This document shows, one piece after another, positions 32,831-42,482 of a DNA stretch of 64,000 nt. Source of the DNA: Mumia xiangluensis. Lineage in GTDB: Bacteria; Actinomycetota; Actinomycetes; Propionibacteriales; Nocardioidaceae. The notes under the pieces were generated by a model. That model saw only the letters and a program-made list of their open reading frames with translations, did no database searches and was not told the DNA's origin. Within the stretch, counting starts at the first letter, position 1. Each line of letters starts with the position of its first letter. A program made the position numbers and the translations under genes. The stretch covers positions 124,001 through 188,000 of the forward strand of contig NZ_WJYO01000006.1 of the NCBI RefSeq assembly GCF_010994095.1, written 5' to 3'.

Positions 32831-34359
32831 CGTCGACGCACCTTCCTTCGGACGCTGCTGAGCAGGATCAACGCGACGACCAGCATGGCAGCGCCCTCGA
32901 CCCACACCCCCAGGCGGGTGCCCCAGGTGACCTCGGTCGCCGCGACGACCTCGTGCCCGAAGGACGCCGGCTGCTCCTCGGGCGCACGCTCGATCTCCGT
33001 GCCGTCGGGGCCGATGAGGCCGGAGATCCCGTTCGTCGACGGCACCGCGACGAAGCGTCCCGACTCGATCGCACGCAGCCGCGCGATCTGCCACTGCTGC
33101 TCGCGCTGGGGAGTCCCGGTGAAGGTCGCGTTGTTCGTCTGGACCACCAGCATCTCTGCCCCGTCCATCACCGCGCTGCGGGCGAGGCCGTCGAAGAGCA
33201 CGTCGAAGCACATCATGGTGCCGACCGTGGTGTCCGCGATCTCGAGAGCACCGGACTCGTCGCCGGACAGGATGTCGCGCGGGACCTCCTCGGCGAGCAG
33301 CGGCACCAGCCGCTCGGAGAAGCTGCGCATCGGGACGTACTCGCCCCAGGGGACGAGGTGCTGCTTGATGTACTGGTCACCCGGACCGGTCACCGGGTCC
33401 CAGACGAGACCGGCGTTGTACGCGGTGTCGTCCGTCGGCCCGTCGAGGATCGCGCCGACGAGGATGGGGGCACCGACGTCCTGGGCGGCGCGGGTGATCG
33501 CCTCCCCTGCCTCGGCATCGGTCGTCGGATCGATGTCGGAGGCGTTCTCCGGCCACAGGACGAGATCCGGCTGCGGGACCTCGCCCGCCCGCACCCGCAT
33601 GGCGTACGCGCCGGTCTCGCGGATGTGGTTCTCGAGGACCTCGCGCTGCTCGCCGTACCACTGCGCGCCGGTCCCAGGGACGTCGCCCTGGATCACGGCC
33701 ACCTGCATCGTGCGGCCTTCGCCGGCGATCCCGACGGGAAGGACGGCGCCGAACGCGAGCACGGCGGCGATCGCCGCCGCTCCCGCGAGCAGCCTCGGCA
33801 CGCGCGCCCCTCCCCTGCGCCAGCGCGCGAACGCCCACACGACGAGGGCCGCCGTCAGGAACACGGCGCCGGAGAGCGCGGAGACGCCCAGCCAGCGCGC
33901 GATCGGAGCGAGCGGCGAGTCGACAGCCGCGAAAGCGAGGCGGCCCCACACGAACCCGCCGAACGGGAACAGGCTGCGTGCCATCTCCATCGCCATCCAC
34001 GCGAGGGCGCCGAGCAGCGGCCACCAACGGCGCCGAGAGATCACGGCGAACAGCGCGCCGAAGGCGCCGTAGAAGAGTCCCTCGAACGCCGCCAGCGCGA
34101 CGTACGCGGCCGGCACGTCGAAGACCAGCACCCAGCGCAGGAGGATCAGCAGGAACGCCGTGCCGAACACCCACCCGAGCCATGCCCCGACGCGTACGCT
34201 CGCGCCGCGCAGCGCGACGACGAGCAGCACCACGCCGGGCCACACCAGCCAAGCCTGCGACACCGGTGCGAACCCGCACGACACGAGCAGACCAGCGAGC
34301 ACGGCGGTGACGGTCCGACGGAACCAGGTCCGGTCGGCGAACGAGAAGGGGCGTGGCAC
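32827..34359 (-). CDS. lnt: Apolipoprotein N-acyltransferase
   Basis: 510 residues. About six hydrophobic segments occupy residues 15-205, followed by a nitrilase-like domain and a final transmembrane helix at about 480-503. The catalytic Glu is in LWPENASD, the Lys in [14 protein letters not shown], and the Cys in [10 protein letters not shown]. The residue two after the Cys is Asp, where E. coli has Glu. Lnt adds the third acyl chain to lipoproteins. In Mycobacterium tuberculosis the same two activities, Lnt and Ppm, are fused as Ppm1; here they are two coupled genes. GTG start at 34359. Confidence 0.92.
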   Translation of the reverse strand: MPRPFSFADRTWFRRTVTAVLAGLLVSCGFAPVSQAWLVWPGVVLLVVALRGASVRVGAWLGWVFGTAFLLILLRWVLVFDVPAAYVALAAFEGLFYGAFGALFAVISRRRWWPLLGALAWMAMEMARSLFPFGGFVWGRLAFAAVDSPLAPIARWLGVSALSGAVFLTAALVVWAFARWRRGGARVPRLLAGAAAIAAVLAFGAVLPVGIAGEGRTMQVAVIQGDVPGTGAQWYGEQREVLENHIRETGAYAMRVRAGEVPQPDLVLWPENASDIDPTTDAEAGEAITRAAQDVGAPILVGAILDGPTDDTAYNAGLVWDPVTGPGDQYIKQHLVPWGEYVPMRSFSERLVPLLAEEVPRDILSGDESGALEIADTTVGTMMCFDVLFDGLARSAVMDGAEMLVVQTNNATFTGTPQREQQWQIARLRAIESGRFVAVPSTNGISGLIGPDGTEIERAPEEQPASFGHEVVAATEVTWGTRLGVWVEGAAMLVVALILLSSVRRKVRRR

Positions 34360-34402
34360 GGGACAACGCTACCGGGCGGGGTTCGCGGCCCCGACAGAGA
34401 TC

Positions 34403-34469
34403 CGCCAGAAGTCCGACACCCTTCGGACCAGCTCGCGCTGTTGTCTAGTGGGTGTCGGAACTTCTGGCG
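34403..34469. repeat. Long inverted repeat (19/20-base arms) between lnt and amidohydrolase
   Basis: CGCCAGAAGTCCGACACCC (34403-34421) is complementary to GGGTGTCGGAACTTCTGGCG (34450-34469) with only one base inserted; the loop is 28 bases. It sits in a 193-base spacer. No T tract follows, so terminator use is uncertain. It might be a genome-wide repeat or miniature element. The rest of the spacer (34470-34552) shows no other structure I trust. Confidence 0.8.
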
Positions 34470-34552
34470 TTGGGCCTCTCCCCGTGATACTCGCCAGCAT
34501 CCGAGAGGCGATCAGATACGACAGTGCCGAACGTCGGCGTTCCTGTCAACTG

Positions 34553-36091
34553 TCAGGCATCGGTCGAGGTCGTGTCGAAGGCCGCGCGGCCTCCGACGAC
34601 CGTGCGTACGCAGCGCGCGTGCCCGCCGACCGCGGCCTCGATCGCGTCGGCGTCCTCGGGCACCTCCCAGAACGCGAGGTGGGCGGCGGCGCCCGCCTCG
34701 AGCACCCCGGCGTCGTCGACCCGTGCGGCGTGCCAGCCGCCGGCGGTGTGGGCGTGCAGCGCCTGTGCGAGCGTGAGCCCCGTGCCACCGTTGCGCGGAT
34801 GCATGGCCGCCTCGATCGCACCCCACGGCGCGAACGCCGTCACCGGTGCGTCGGAGCCGAGGGCGAGCGGGACACCGATCGCCTGCATCGCCGCGAACGG
34901 GTTCATCCGCTGCGCCCGCGCACGGCCGACGCGTGCGGCGTACATGCCCGTGCGTCCGCCCCAGGCGGCGTCGAAGGACGGTTGAACGCTCGCCGTCACG
35001 CCGAGCTGTGCCATCAGCTCGAGCTCCGCGCCGGACGGCATCTCGAGGTGCTCGACGCGGTGGCGCGCGGCGCGGATCGTGTCCGTGCCGAGCACGTCGC
35101 GTGCGCTGCGCAGACCCTCGACGAACACCGTGCTCGCCCGGTCGCCGATCACGTGGAAGCCGGCCTGAAGCCCTGCGCGCGTACATCCGACGACGTGCTC
35201 GGCGACCTCGTCGGCGTCGAGGTAGAGGTGGCCCGACGACGAGGGGTTGTCGTCGTACGGCGCGTGCAGGGCCGCGGTGCGCGACCCCAGCGACCCGTCG
35301 AGGTTCAGGTCGCCCGCCAGCCCGGCGACGCCGTACGCGCGCGCCTCGTCGTACGCTCCGCGGGCTCCCCAGTAGGTGACGACCTCCGGCAGCACCTCTG
35401 CCTCCCGCAGGCCGCGGACGAGGGTGACGTCGTCGAGCGGCGAGATGTCGGGAGCAGCGTTCTCGTGGACCGACACGATGCCTGCGGCGGCCGCGGAGCG
35501 CAGTGCGGCGCCGATCATCGCCTCGCGGTGCGCCGGCCCGGTCGTCGTCGCGAGATGACGGCGTACGAGGTGGTGCGCGTGCCGCTCGACGCGACCGTCG
35601 CCGCCCCATCCGTCCGCGTCGCGCAGCCCGGAGACCTGCGCGACCATCGCTGCCGACACGACGGCGGAGTGTCCGTCGACGCGGGCGAGGTAGGTCGCGC
35701 GCTCACCGGCGACACGGTCGAGGTCCGCCCCCGTCAGGGTGCCGTCGGACCAGTCGGTGTCGTCCCAGCCCTGTCCGTGGACCACGGTCTCCGTCGAGGT
35801 GGCGACGTGCGCGGCGAAGCGTTCGAGCACCTCGACGCGCGAGCGCGCACCCGACAGGTCAAGGCCACGCAGCGCCTGCCCCGTCATGCCGAGGTGGACG
35901 TGCGCGTCGACGAAGCCCGGTGTCAGGAGCACCCCCGGGAGATGGTGGACCTCCGTCGCACCGTCGGCCCAGGCATCGGCGTCAGCGTCCGCGCCGACCC
36001 ACGCGATCCGATCGCCCTCGACGGCGAGAGCGCCCGGGTGGGCAGCGCCGACGAGCGTCACCGCGCGGTACAGCGCGCGGGGGGCAGTCAC
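34553..36091 (-). CDS. Amidohydrolase (YtcJ/AtzA-like, metal-dependent)
   Basis: 512 residues from GTG 36091. Metal ligand motif VDAHVHLGMTG is at about residues 61-71, GDLNLDGSLGSRTAALHAPY is the family block, then FHVIGDRA and EHLEM supply further ligands, and LALGSDAPVTAFAPWG gives the final Asp. This is the amidohydrolase 3 (YtcJ-like) group. The substrate is unknown. It overlaps the GNAT gene upstream by four bases (GTGA), and that gene is 6 bases downstream of the Lrp regulator, so the three form one operon: Lrp, GNAT, amidohydrolase. Confidence 0.88.
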   Translation of the reverse strand: MTAPRALYRAVTLVGAAHPGALAVEGDRIAWVGADADADAWADGATEVHHLPGVLLTPGFVDAHVHLGMTGQALRGLDLSGARSRVEVLERFAAHVATSTETVVHGQGWDDTDWSDGTLTGADLDRVAGERATYLARVDGHSAVVSAAMVAQVSGLRDADGWGGDGRVERHAHHLVRRHLATTTGPAHREAMIGAALRSAAAAGIVSVHENAAPDISPLDDVTLVRGLREAEVLPEVVTYWGARGAYDEARAYGVAGLAGDLNLDGSLGSRTAALHAPYDDNPSSSGHLYLDADEVAEHVVGCTRAGLQAGFHVIGDRASTVFVEGLRSARDVLGTDTIRAARHRVEHLEMPSGAELELMAQLGVTASVQPSFDAAWGGRTGMYAARVGRARAQRMNPFAAMQAIGVPLALGSDAPVTAFAPWGAIEAAMHPRNGGTGLTLAQALHAHTAGGWHAARVDDAGVLEAGAAAHLAFWEVPEDADAIEAAVGGHARCVRTVVGGRAAFDTTSTDA

Positions 36092-36690
36092 TCGCGCACC
36101 TCGGAGGCACCGGGACCGGTCGGGGTGTCGCCGTGCAGGGTCAGGTCGTGCTCGTCCGGCCGCAGGTCGAGCCAGAAGTAGACGTTGTCCCACCGCTGGT
36201 CGCCGATCGCGACGAAGTCGGGGATGCGGCCGTACTCGCGGAAGCCGAGGCGCTCGTACAGCGCCATCGCCGCATGGTTGTTGCCGCGCACGTCGAGGGT
36301 GAGGATCTCGATCCCGGCGAGCCGGGCGTAGTCGATCAGCTCGGTGACGAGACGCTGGCCGAGCCCGCCGCCACGAGCCGACGACGAGACGGCGACGCGT
36401 CCGATGTCGGCGTGCGGCTGCTCGGTCTCGCCGATCCGGCGCGACCAGTACGCGAAGCCGACGACGGCGCCGGCAGACGTCTCGGCGACGGCGAGGCAGG
36501 CGTCGTCGAGGTCGCTCTCGTGCACGAGGTCGCCGAGGAGGTCACCGATCTCCGCGCGCGTCGGTGGCTCCACCCAGCCGAGTGCAGCCCCCTCCTCCAC
36601 CAGGTGGGTGATCACGGCGTGCAGCGAGTCGAGCAGAGCAGGCTCGGGCTGGGTCACGCGACGGACGGTGAAGGTGGCCGTGTCGGCCAT
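36088..36690 (-). CDS. GNAT family N-acetyltransferase
   Basis: 200 residues starting MADTATFTVRRVTQPEPALL. The acetyl-CoA binding motif A is in RVAVSSSARGGGLGQRLVTE at about 98-117, and the C-terminal NNHAAMALYERLGFREYGRI is the standard GNAT motif B. The acceptor is unknown. It is the middle gene of an Lrp-GNAT-amidohydrolase operon; the overlap with the amidohydrolase start is four bases. Together they may handle an amino-acid-derived compound under Lrp control, which is an inference from context. Confidence 0.9.
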   Translation of the reverse strand: MADTATFTVRRVTQPEPALLDSLHAVITHLVEEGAALGWVEPPTRAEIGDLLGDLVHESDLDDACLAVAETSAGAVVGFAYWSRRIGETEQPHADIGRVAVSSSARGGGLGQRLVTELIDYARLAGIEILTLDVRGNNHAAMALYERLGFREYGRIPDFVAIGDQRWDNVYFWLDLRPDEHDLTLHGDTPTGPGASEVRE

Positions 36691-36696
36691 ACGGGG

Positions 36697-37137
36697 TCAG
36701 CCTCCGATCGGGCGGTTCTCGTAGTAGGTGGACAAGACGATGGTGCTGCGCGTCGAGACGTTCGCCACGGCCCGGATCTCCGCCAGCAGGCTCTCCAGCG
36801 CGCCGGTCGACGGCACCCGCACCTTCAGCAGGTAGCTCTCCTCGCCGGCGACCGAGTAGCACGCCTCGATCGCGTCGAGGTGCCGTAGACGCTCGGGAGA
36901 GTCGTCCGGCTGGCTCGGGTCGATCGCACGGATCGCGATGAACGCCGTGAGTCCGAGCCCGACCGCCTCGTGGTCGAGCTTCGCCTGGTATCCGCGGACC
37001 ACGCCGCGAGCCTCCAGCCGTCTGACGCGCTGGTGCACCGCGCTCGTGGACAGTCCCGTAGCCCGCCCGAGGTCGGTGAAAGACATCCGGCCATCGGCGG
37101 ACAGGAGCCGGATGATTTGCGCGTCGGTTTCCTCCAC
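36697..37137 (-). CDS. Lrp/AsnC family transcriptional regulator
   Basis: 146 residues from GTG 37137. N-terminal HTH: IIRLLSADGRMSFTDLGRAT, then GLSTSAVHQRVRRLEARGVV. The C-terminal half is the RAM domain (AIRAIDPSQPDDSPERLRHL, then DAIEACYSVAGEESYLLKVR). Lrp/AsnC proteins sense amino acids and act on neighbouring genes. It heads an operon with the GNAT and amidohydrolase genes, 6 bases before the GNAT start. It reads away from the M24 peptidase gene's 3' end (70-base gap). Confidence 0.92.
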   Translation of the reverse strand: MEETDAQIIRLLSADGRMSFTDLGRATGLSTSAVHQRVRRLEARGVVRGYQAKLDHEAVGLGLTAFIAIRAIDPSQPDDSPERLRHLDAIEACYSVAGEESYLLKVRVPSTGALESLLAEIRAVANVSTRSTIVLSTYYENRPIGG

Positions 37138-37207
37138 GCTGGACAGGATATCGACCGAAGTGCGCCTGTCTGCTGGAACGGCGATCCGCGAGACAGCACG
37201 GGGCGCT

Positions 37208-38311
37208 TCAGCCGAGCACGACGAGGTCGCGCGACGTGCGGTTGAGACGCTCGACGCCGGCGTCGGTCGTGACGACGATGTCCTCGATCCGGGCGCCGTG
37301 GCGGCCTTCGAGGTAGATGCCCGGCTCGATCGAGAACGCCATGCCGGGCTCGAGGACGAGGCCGTTGCCCGACACGATGTAGGGCTCCTCGTGCGTCTCG
37401 AGGCCGATGCCGTGACCGGTGCGGTGCAGGAACGCCTCGCCGTATCCGGCGGCGGCGATGATGTCTCGCCCGACGGCGTCGACCGACTCGGCGGTCACCC
37501 CCGGCCGGGCGTACTCGCACTGCGCCTTCTGCGCGGACAGCAGCACCTCGTAGTACGCGGCGAAGTCCTCGGGAACCGTCCCCCCGGCGACGTAGGTCCG
37601 AGTCGAGTCGGAGCAGTAGCCGGACGGCATGGTGCCGCCGATGTCGACGACCACGGGCTCGCCGGGACCGATGCGGCGGTCACTGACCTCAGCGTGCGGC
37701 GAGGCGCCGTTCGGGCCGGAGCCGACGATCACGAAGTCGACGGTCTCGTGACCCTCGGCCAGGATGGCGTCGGCGATGTCACGACCGACCTCCCGCTCGG
37801 TCCGGCCAGGACGCAGCCACTCCCCCATGCGGTCGTGCACGCGGTCGATCGCCGCGCCGGCGTCGCGCAGCGCGGCGATCTCGCCCTCGGTCTTGCGCAT
37901 CCGCAGCTCGCGCAGCACCTCCCCCGCGAGCACCTGGTCGGCGTCGGGCATTGCCGCGCCGAACGCGAACACGCGGTCCGCCCACATGTGGTCGTCCAGC
38001 GCCACGCGACGCGCGCCGCCGATCGCGGCGGTCGCTGCGGCGTACGGGTCGTCGGTCTCGTCCCACCCGACCAGCCGGATGCCGTGGTCCTCGACACCCG
38101 CCTCGACAGCCATCTGAAGCTCCAGCCTCGGCAGCACCAGGACGGCCTCGCCGTCGGTGGGAAGCACCAGGCACGTGAGGCGCTCGAGCGGCATCGCCGC
38201 GAAGCCCGTCAGGTAACGCAGATCCGCACCCGGGGTCACCAGCAGGGCGTCGATGTCGGCGGCGCCCGCAGCATTGCGGGCCGCATCGAGTCGGAGGGAG
38301 ACGTCGGTCAT
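37208..38311 (-). CDS. Xaa-Pro dipeptidase/aminopeptidase, M24 family
   Basis: 367 residues starting MTDVSLRLDAARNAAGAADI. The creatinase-like N-terminal domain (about 1-135) precedes the pita-bread domain with its dimetal ligands: DIGGTMPSGYCSD, HRTGHGIGLETHEEP, FSIEPGIY and ARIEDIV. This corresponds in position to the mycobacterial PepE dipeptidase gene, next to the 5'-3' exonuclease. It removes or splits residues before proline. It is followed upstream by the exonuclease on the same strand (34-base gap). Confidence 0.9.
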   Translation of the reverse strand: MTDVSLRLDAARNAAGAADIDALLVTPGADLRYLTGFAAMPLERLTCLVLPTDGEAVLVLPRLELQMAVEAGVEDHGIRLVGWDETDDPYAAATAAIGGARRVALDDHMWADRVFAFGAAMPDADQVLAGEVLRELRMRKTEGEIAALRDAGAAIDRVHDRMGEWLRPGRTEREVGRDIADAILAEGHETVDFVIVGSGPNGASPHAEVSDRRIGPGEPVVVDIGGTMPSGYCSDSTRTYVAGGTVPEDFAAYYEVLLSAQKAQCEYARPGVTAESVDAVGRDIIAAAGYGEAFLHRTGHGIGLETHEEPYIVSGNGLVLEPGMAFSIEPGIYLEGRHGARIEDIVVTTDAGVERLNRTSRDLVVLG

Positions 38312-38345
38312 GGCGTCGACACTACCTGCGGCCCCGGAGGCGCGA

Positions 38346-39272
38346 TCAGGGTGCTGAGCGGGCGGCCACGGCACGCTCAGCGGGACGTCCGAGTCCCCAA
38401 GTCTCCGCCAGGTCCGCCATCGCCGTCACCTGCTCTGGCGTGAGGGGTCGCAACGTCAGGTCCACGTCGATCGGCAGGTCACGGACCACCTCGACGACGC
38501 GCGGCGCGACGGCCAGGTAGTCGGCGGCAGCCAGCAGGTTCGTACGGGCGCGCGGCGCCATCTTCACGTGGCGGTCCCCCGCCGCGGCGACGATGCCGGC
38601 GAGGTCGCCGTACGCGGTCAGCAAGGTCGCCGCGGTCTTCTCGCCGATGCCCGCGACACCCGGCAGCCCGTCGGACGGGTCGCCGCGCAGGACCGCGAAG
38701 TCGGCGTACTGGGTCGGCTCGATCGCGTACCGCTGGCGGATCCACGCCGTGTCGACCGACTCCAGGTTGCGCATGCCCTTGGCCGGGTAGAGCACCCTGA
38801 CGCCACGTGCGTCGTCGACCAGCTGGAAGAGGTCTCGGTCGCCGGTCACGACGTCCACAGGCCCGTCCCAGGTCGTCGCGAGGGTGCCGATCACGTCGTC
38901 GGCCTCGAAGCCGTCGACGCCGACGACCGGGATGCCGAGGAGCTCCAGCGCTCGTGCGATCACCGGGACCTGTACGTCGAGCAGGTCGGGCGTCTCCTCG
39001 ACGTCGGGTCCGGTCTCGGCCGGGATCTCGACCCGGTGCTCCTTGTACGACGGGATCAGCTCGACGCGCCAGGCCGGCCGCCAGTCGTTGTCCCAGCAGG
39101 CAGCGATCGCGTCGGGCTCCGTGACCTCGATGAGCGTCGCGACGAAGTCGAGCATGCCGCGCACCGCGTTGACCGGAGTGCCGTCGGGCGCCTTGAGGCT
39201 GTCGGGCAGCCCGAAGAACGCCCGGAAGTAGAGCGAGGCCGAGTCGAGCAGGAGCAGCTTCTGCGCAGGCAT
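38346..39272 (-). CDS. 5'-3' exonuclease (FEN-like, stand-alone)
   Basis: 308 residues starting MPAQKLLLLDSASLYFRAFF. Metal-binding acidic residues appear in LLLDSASLYF, GVDGFEADDVIGTLA and VVTGDRDLFQLV, and the helix-hairpin-helix is in GLPGVAGIGEKTAATLL. It resembles the N-terminal 5'-3' nuclease of DNA polymerase I but is encoded separately, as is usual in actinobacteria. It trims 5' flaps or RNA primers during replication and repair. Divergent from the thiamine-binding protein gene. Confidence 0.92.
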   Translation of the reverse strand: MPAQKLLLLDSASLYFRAFFGLPDSLKAPDGTPVNAVRGMLDFVATLIEVTEPDAIAACWDNDWRPAWRVELIPSYKEHRVEIPAETGPDVEETPDLLDVQVPVIARALELLGIPVVGVDGFEADDVIGTLATTWDGPVDVVTGDRDLFQLVDDARGVRVLYPAKGMRNLESVDTAWIRQRYAIEPTQYADFAVLRGDPSDGLPGVAGIGEKTAATLLTAYGDLAGIVAAAGDRHVKMAPRARTNLLAAADYLAVAPRVVEVVRDLPIDVDLTLRPLTPEQVTAMADLAETWGLGRPAERAVAARSAP

Positions 39273-39392
39273 ACCTCGCACCGTAGCGGTAACCGCCGGG
39301 TCACCGTCTGCCCTCGCCGTCTGGCTAGGCTCGGTCGTGGTTCGTACGACTGCGCGCCGCCAGCAGCACACCCCACGAAACGAGGAGTCGCG

Positions 39393-39695
39393 ATGCTTGT
39401 TGCCTTCTCCGTCGCGCCCAGCGGCACCGGCCGCGCCGACGCGTCGGTGTCAGACGCCGTCGCGGCGGCGGTTCGCATCGTGCGGGAATCGGGGCTCCCG
39501 AACCGCACCGACGCGATGTTCACGACGCTCGAGGGCGAGTGGGACGAGGTGATGGACGTCGTCAAGCGCGCCGTGGAGGCCGTCGCCGACGTGTCGCCGC
39601 GGGTGTCCCTGGTGCTGAAGGCGGACATCCGACCCGGCTACACCGGGCAGCTCGACGCCAAGGCTCGGCGGATCGACCAGATCCTCGGCGAGTGA
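39393..39695 (+). CDS. MTH1187-type thiamine-binding protein
   Basis: 100 residues starting MLVAFSVAPSGTGRADASVS. The ferredoxin-like fold is suggested by MLVAFSVAPSG at the start and the conserved MFTTLEGEWDEVMDVVKRAV with SLVLKADIRPGYTGQLDAK. MTH1187-family proteins bind thiamine. GAGGAGTCGCG precedes the ATG. It is a lone plus-strand gene between minus-strand genes, with 27 bases to the helY stop. Confidence 0.88.
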   Translation: MLVAFSVAPSGTGRADASVSDAVAAAVRIVRESGLPNRTDAMFTTLEGEWDEVMDVVKRAVEAVADVSPRVSLVLKADIRPGYTGQLDAKARRIDQILGE

Positions 39696-39722
39696 TCCCG
39701 GCAGCGCCGGGATGCGACCCGG

Positions 39723-42473
39723 CTACTCGCTGACGGAGGTGTACGACACCACGCCCCGGCGCAGCTGTTCTGCCGCGGCACGTGCCGTGCTCCGCAGCGC
39801 CTTGTCCGTCGCGGCCGCGGCGACCTGCTCGATGACGTCGAGGAGCTGCTTCATCGCGCGGACGAAGTCGCCGGCGGCGATGCCGTTGGTCTCCAGGACC
39901 ACGTCGAGGTCGTACCCCGACGCCCACTGCCACGCAGTCCACCCGAACCCGAAATCGGGGCGACGGAGGAACGACAGCCGGTGCGTGCGCTCGACCTGCT
40001 CGAGCTCCGCCCAGATCCGACCCATCTCGTCGGCGACGACCGCGGACGTGCCCCGCGGGAAGCGCGGCGGGCCGTCCCCCTCGGGGTTGCGCGACTCGTA
40101 CGTCAGGCCGCTGATCACGCACGCGAACTCGGCCGGGTCGAGGCCTTCCCACGTCCCACGACGCAGGCACTCCCCTGCGAGCAGGTCGAGCTCGGAGTAC
40201 AGCCGCTGGAGCCGCTGCCCGTCCGGCGTCACGGTGTCGCCGTCGAGGTAGCCGAGCTCGTCGAGCACCTCGCACACCCGGTCGAACTGCCGGGCGACGG
40301 TGTTCGTCCGCTGCTCGATCCGGCGCCGCTGGTTGCCCGTGTCGCGCTCGAGCCGCGACCAGCGCTCCGCCCAGCGGGCGTGGTCCTCGCGGTCCGGGCA
40401 CTGGTGGCACGGGTGCTGCCTCATCTGCGTGCGCAGCTCGTCGATCTCCGGGTCGTGGATCGGTGCGCCCTTGGTCCTGCGCGTACGCGGCACCTCGAGA
40501 TCGCGGGTCTTGTAGCGCAGCGTCGACGCGAGGTCGCGGCGCTGCTGCGGGTTGCGCGCGTTGAACGACTTGGGGACACGGATCCGGGTCGACGCCTCGA
40601 TCGGGGTCGGGAAGTCGATCAGGCCGAGCCTGCGCGCGTGCCGGTCCGCGGTGAGCACGTACGGCCGCGGGGCGCTGCGATCCTGCGTCGTACCCGGGTC
40701 GAGGACGACGGCCCAGCCGGCCCACTTGCCGGCCGGGATCGAGATCACGTCGCCAGGACGCAGCTTGGACAGCGACGCCGCGACGTCGTCGGCGTACGCG
40801 GACTTGCGCTTGCGCGAGGCGCCCTGCTCGAGGTCCTTGATGCGGCGGCGCAGCGCGGCGTACTCCATGAAGTCGCCCCGCGAGCAGGTGGCGGCCTCGG
40901 CGTATCCCTCGAGCGCCTCGTCGGCCTTGTGGACCTGCCGCGCGAGCCCGACGACCTGCCGGTCGGCCTGGAACTGCGCGAAGGACTGCTCCAGCATCTG
41001 CCGCGCGGTCGCGCGCCCCACCTGGTGCACGAGGTTGACGGCCATGTTGTACGACGGGTGGAACGACGACCGGAGCGGATAGGTGCGGGTCGACGCGAGT
41101 CCGGCGACGTGCTTCGGGTCCAGGCCCGGCTGCCAGAGCACGACACCGTGCCCCTCGACGTCGATGCCGCGACGTCCGGCGCGGCCGGTGAGCTGGGTGT
41201 ACTCCCCCGGCGTGATCTCCGCGTGGGTCTCGCCGTTCCACTTCGTGAGCTTCTCGATGACGACCGAGCGGGCCGGCATGTTGATGCCGAGCGCGAGCGT
41301 CTCGGTGGCGAAGACGGCCTTGACGAGCCCCGCGCTGAACAGGTGCTCGACGACCTCCTTGAAGGTCGGGAGCATCCCGGCGTGGTGCGCGGCCACCCCG
41401 CGGGCCAGGCCTTCGACGAAGTCCGCGTAGCCGAGCACACCGAGGTCGGCCTGCGGCAGGGACGCCGTCGCCTCCTCGACGTACGCGCGGATCTCGCGCT
41501 CCTCGGCGGGCGACGTCAGCCGCAGGTGCGACGCGAGGCACTGCTCGACGGCCGCCTGGCATCCGACGCGGCTGAAGATGAAGGTGATCGCCGGCAGCAG
41601 TCCCGCGGCGTCGAGCCGGTCGAGGACGTCGACGCGGTTCGGGGTGTAGTTGCGCGACCGGTGACGGTGCGCCCCGTACGACTGGCCTCGCTTGCCCCGG
41701 CGCCCCGGTCCCCCGCCGGCGCGCCCGACCTGCCGCATGCGCCACTCGTCACGCGCGATGCGCTCGAGCTCTGCGTTGACCCGGGCGCCTTCGGTCGGGT
41801 CACCCTCGAACAGGTCGAAGAGGCGCCGGCCCACCAGGACGTGCTGGTAGAGCGGGACCGGGCGTTGCTCGGACACGACCGTCACGGTGTCGCCGCGGAC
41901 CTCCGACAGCCAGTCACCGAACTCCTCCGCGTTGGACACGGTCGCCGACAGCGACACGACCTGCACGGACTCCGGCAGGTGGATGATGACCTCCTCCCAG
42001 ACCGCTCCGCGGAAGCGGTCCGCGAGGTAGTGCACCTCGTCCATCACCACGAACCCGAGGCCCTCGAGCGTCCGCGAGCCGGCGTACAGCATGTTGCGCA
42101 GCACCTCGGTCGTCATGATGACGATGGGCGCCTCACCGTTGATCGTGTTGTCACCGGTGAGGAGCCCGACGTTCTCCGCGCCGTAGCGCTCGACGAGGTC
42201 GTGGAACTTCTGGTTCGACAGCGCCTTGATCGGCGTCGTGTAGAAGCACTTGCGACCGGTCTTGAGCGCGACGTGCACCGCGAACTCGCCGACGAGCGTC
42301 TTGCCGGAGCCGGTCGGAGCCGCGACGAGGACACCGTGCCCGTCCTCCAGCGCCTCGCACGACTCGATCTGGAAGGGATCCAGCCCGAACTCGTAGAGAC
42401 CGGCGAACTCGGCGAGGAGGGGCTTGGCCTGCGCGGCCCGGAAGTGGGCATAGCGCTCCGCCGGAGAGGTCAT
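39723..42473 (-). CDS. helY: DEAD/DEAH-box RNA helicase HelY
   Basis: 916 residues. Walker A APTGSGKT at about 53-60, DExH motif VVMDEVHYLAD, QLTGRAGRRG in the second RecA-like lobe and a long actinobacterial C-terminal region with MTR4/Ski2-like features. It belongs to the Ski2-like family. It probably acts in RNA metabolism; in mycobacteria helY lies beside tatC and tatA as it does here. The neighbour tatC begins 9 bases upstream (convergent order helY downstream of tatC), forming the tatA-tatC-helY run on the minus strand. Confidence 0.92.
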   Translation of the reverse strand: MTSPAERYAHFRAAQAKPLLAEFAGLYEFGLDPFQIESCEALEDGHGVLVAAPTGSGKTLVGEFAVHVALKTGRKCFYTTPIKALSNQKFHDLVERYGAENVGLLTGDNTINGEAPIVIMTTEVLRNMLYAGSRTLEGLGFVVMDEVHYLADRFRGAVWEEVIIHLPESVQVVSLSATVSNAEEFGDWLSEVRGDTVTVVSEQRPVPLYQHVLVGRRLFDLFEGDPTEGARVNAELERIARDEWRMRQVGRAGGGPGRRGKRGQSYGAHRHRSRNYTPNRVDVLDRLDAAGLLPAITFIFSRVGCQAAVEQCLASHLRLTSPAEEREIRAYVEEATASLPQADLGVLGYADFVEGLARGVAAHHAGMLPTFKEVVEHLFSAGLVKAVFATETLALGINMPARSVVIEKLTKWNGETHAEITPGEYTQLTGRAGRRGIDVEGHGVVLWQPGLDPKHVAGLASTRTYPLRSSFHPSYNMAVNLVHQVGRATARQMLEQSFAQFQADRQVVGLARQVHKADEALEGYAEAATCSRGDFMEYAALRRRIKDLEQGASRKRKSAYADDVAASLSKLRPGDVISIPAGKWAGWAVVLDPGTTQDRSAPRPYVLTADRHARRLGLIDFPTPIEASTRIRVPKSFNARNPQQRRDLASTLRYKTRDLEVPRTRRTKGAPIHDPEIDELRTQMRQHPCHQCPDREDHARWAERWSRLERDTGNQRRRIEQRTNTVARQFDRVCEVLDELGYLDGDTVTPDGQRLQRLYSELDLLAGECLRRGTWEGLDPAEFACVISGLTYESRNPEGDGPPRFPRGTSAVVADEMGRIWAELEQVERTHRLSFLRRPDFGFGWTAWQWASGYDLDVVLETNGIAAGDFVRAMKQLLDVIEQVAAAATDKALRSTARAAAEQLRRGVVSYTSVSE

Positions 42474-42482
42474 GCCTCCAGC

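Noticed and set aside
32087-34359. Ppm1-type Lnt-Ppm fusion as in mycobacteria
   Set aside because: A stop and a new GTG separate the two genes by a four-base overlap; they are distinct proteins.
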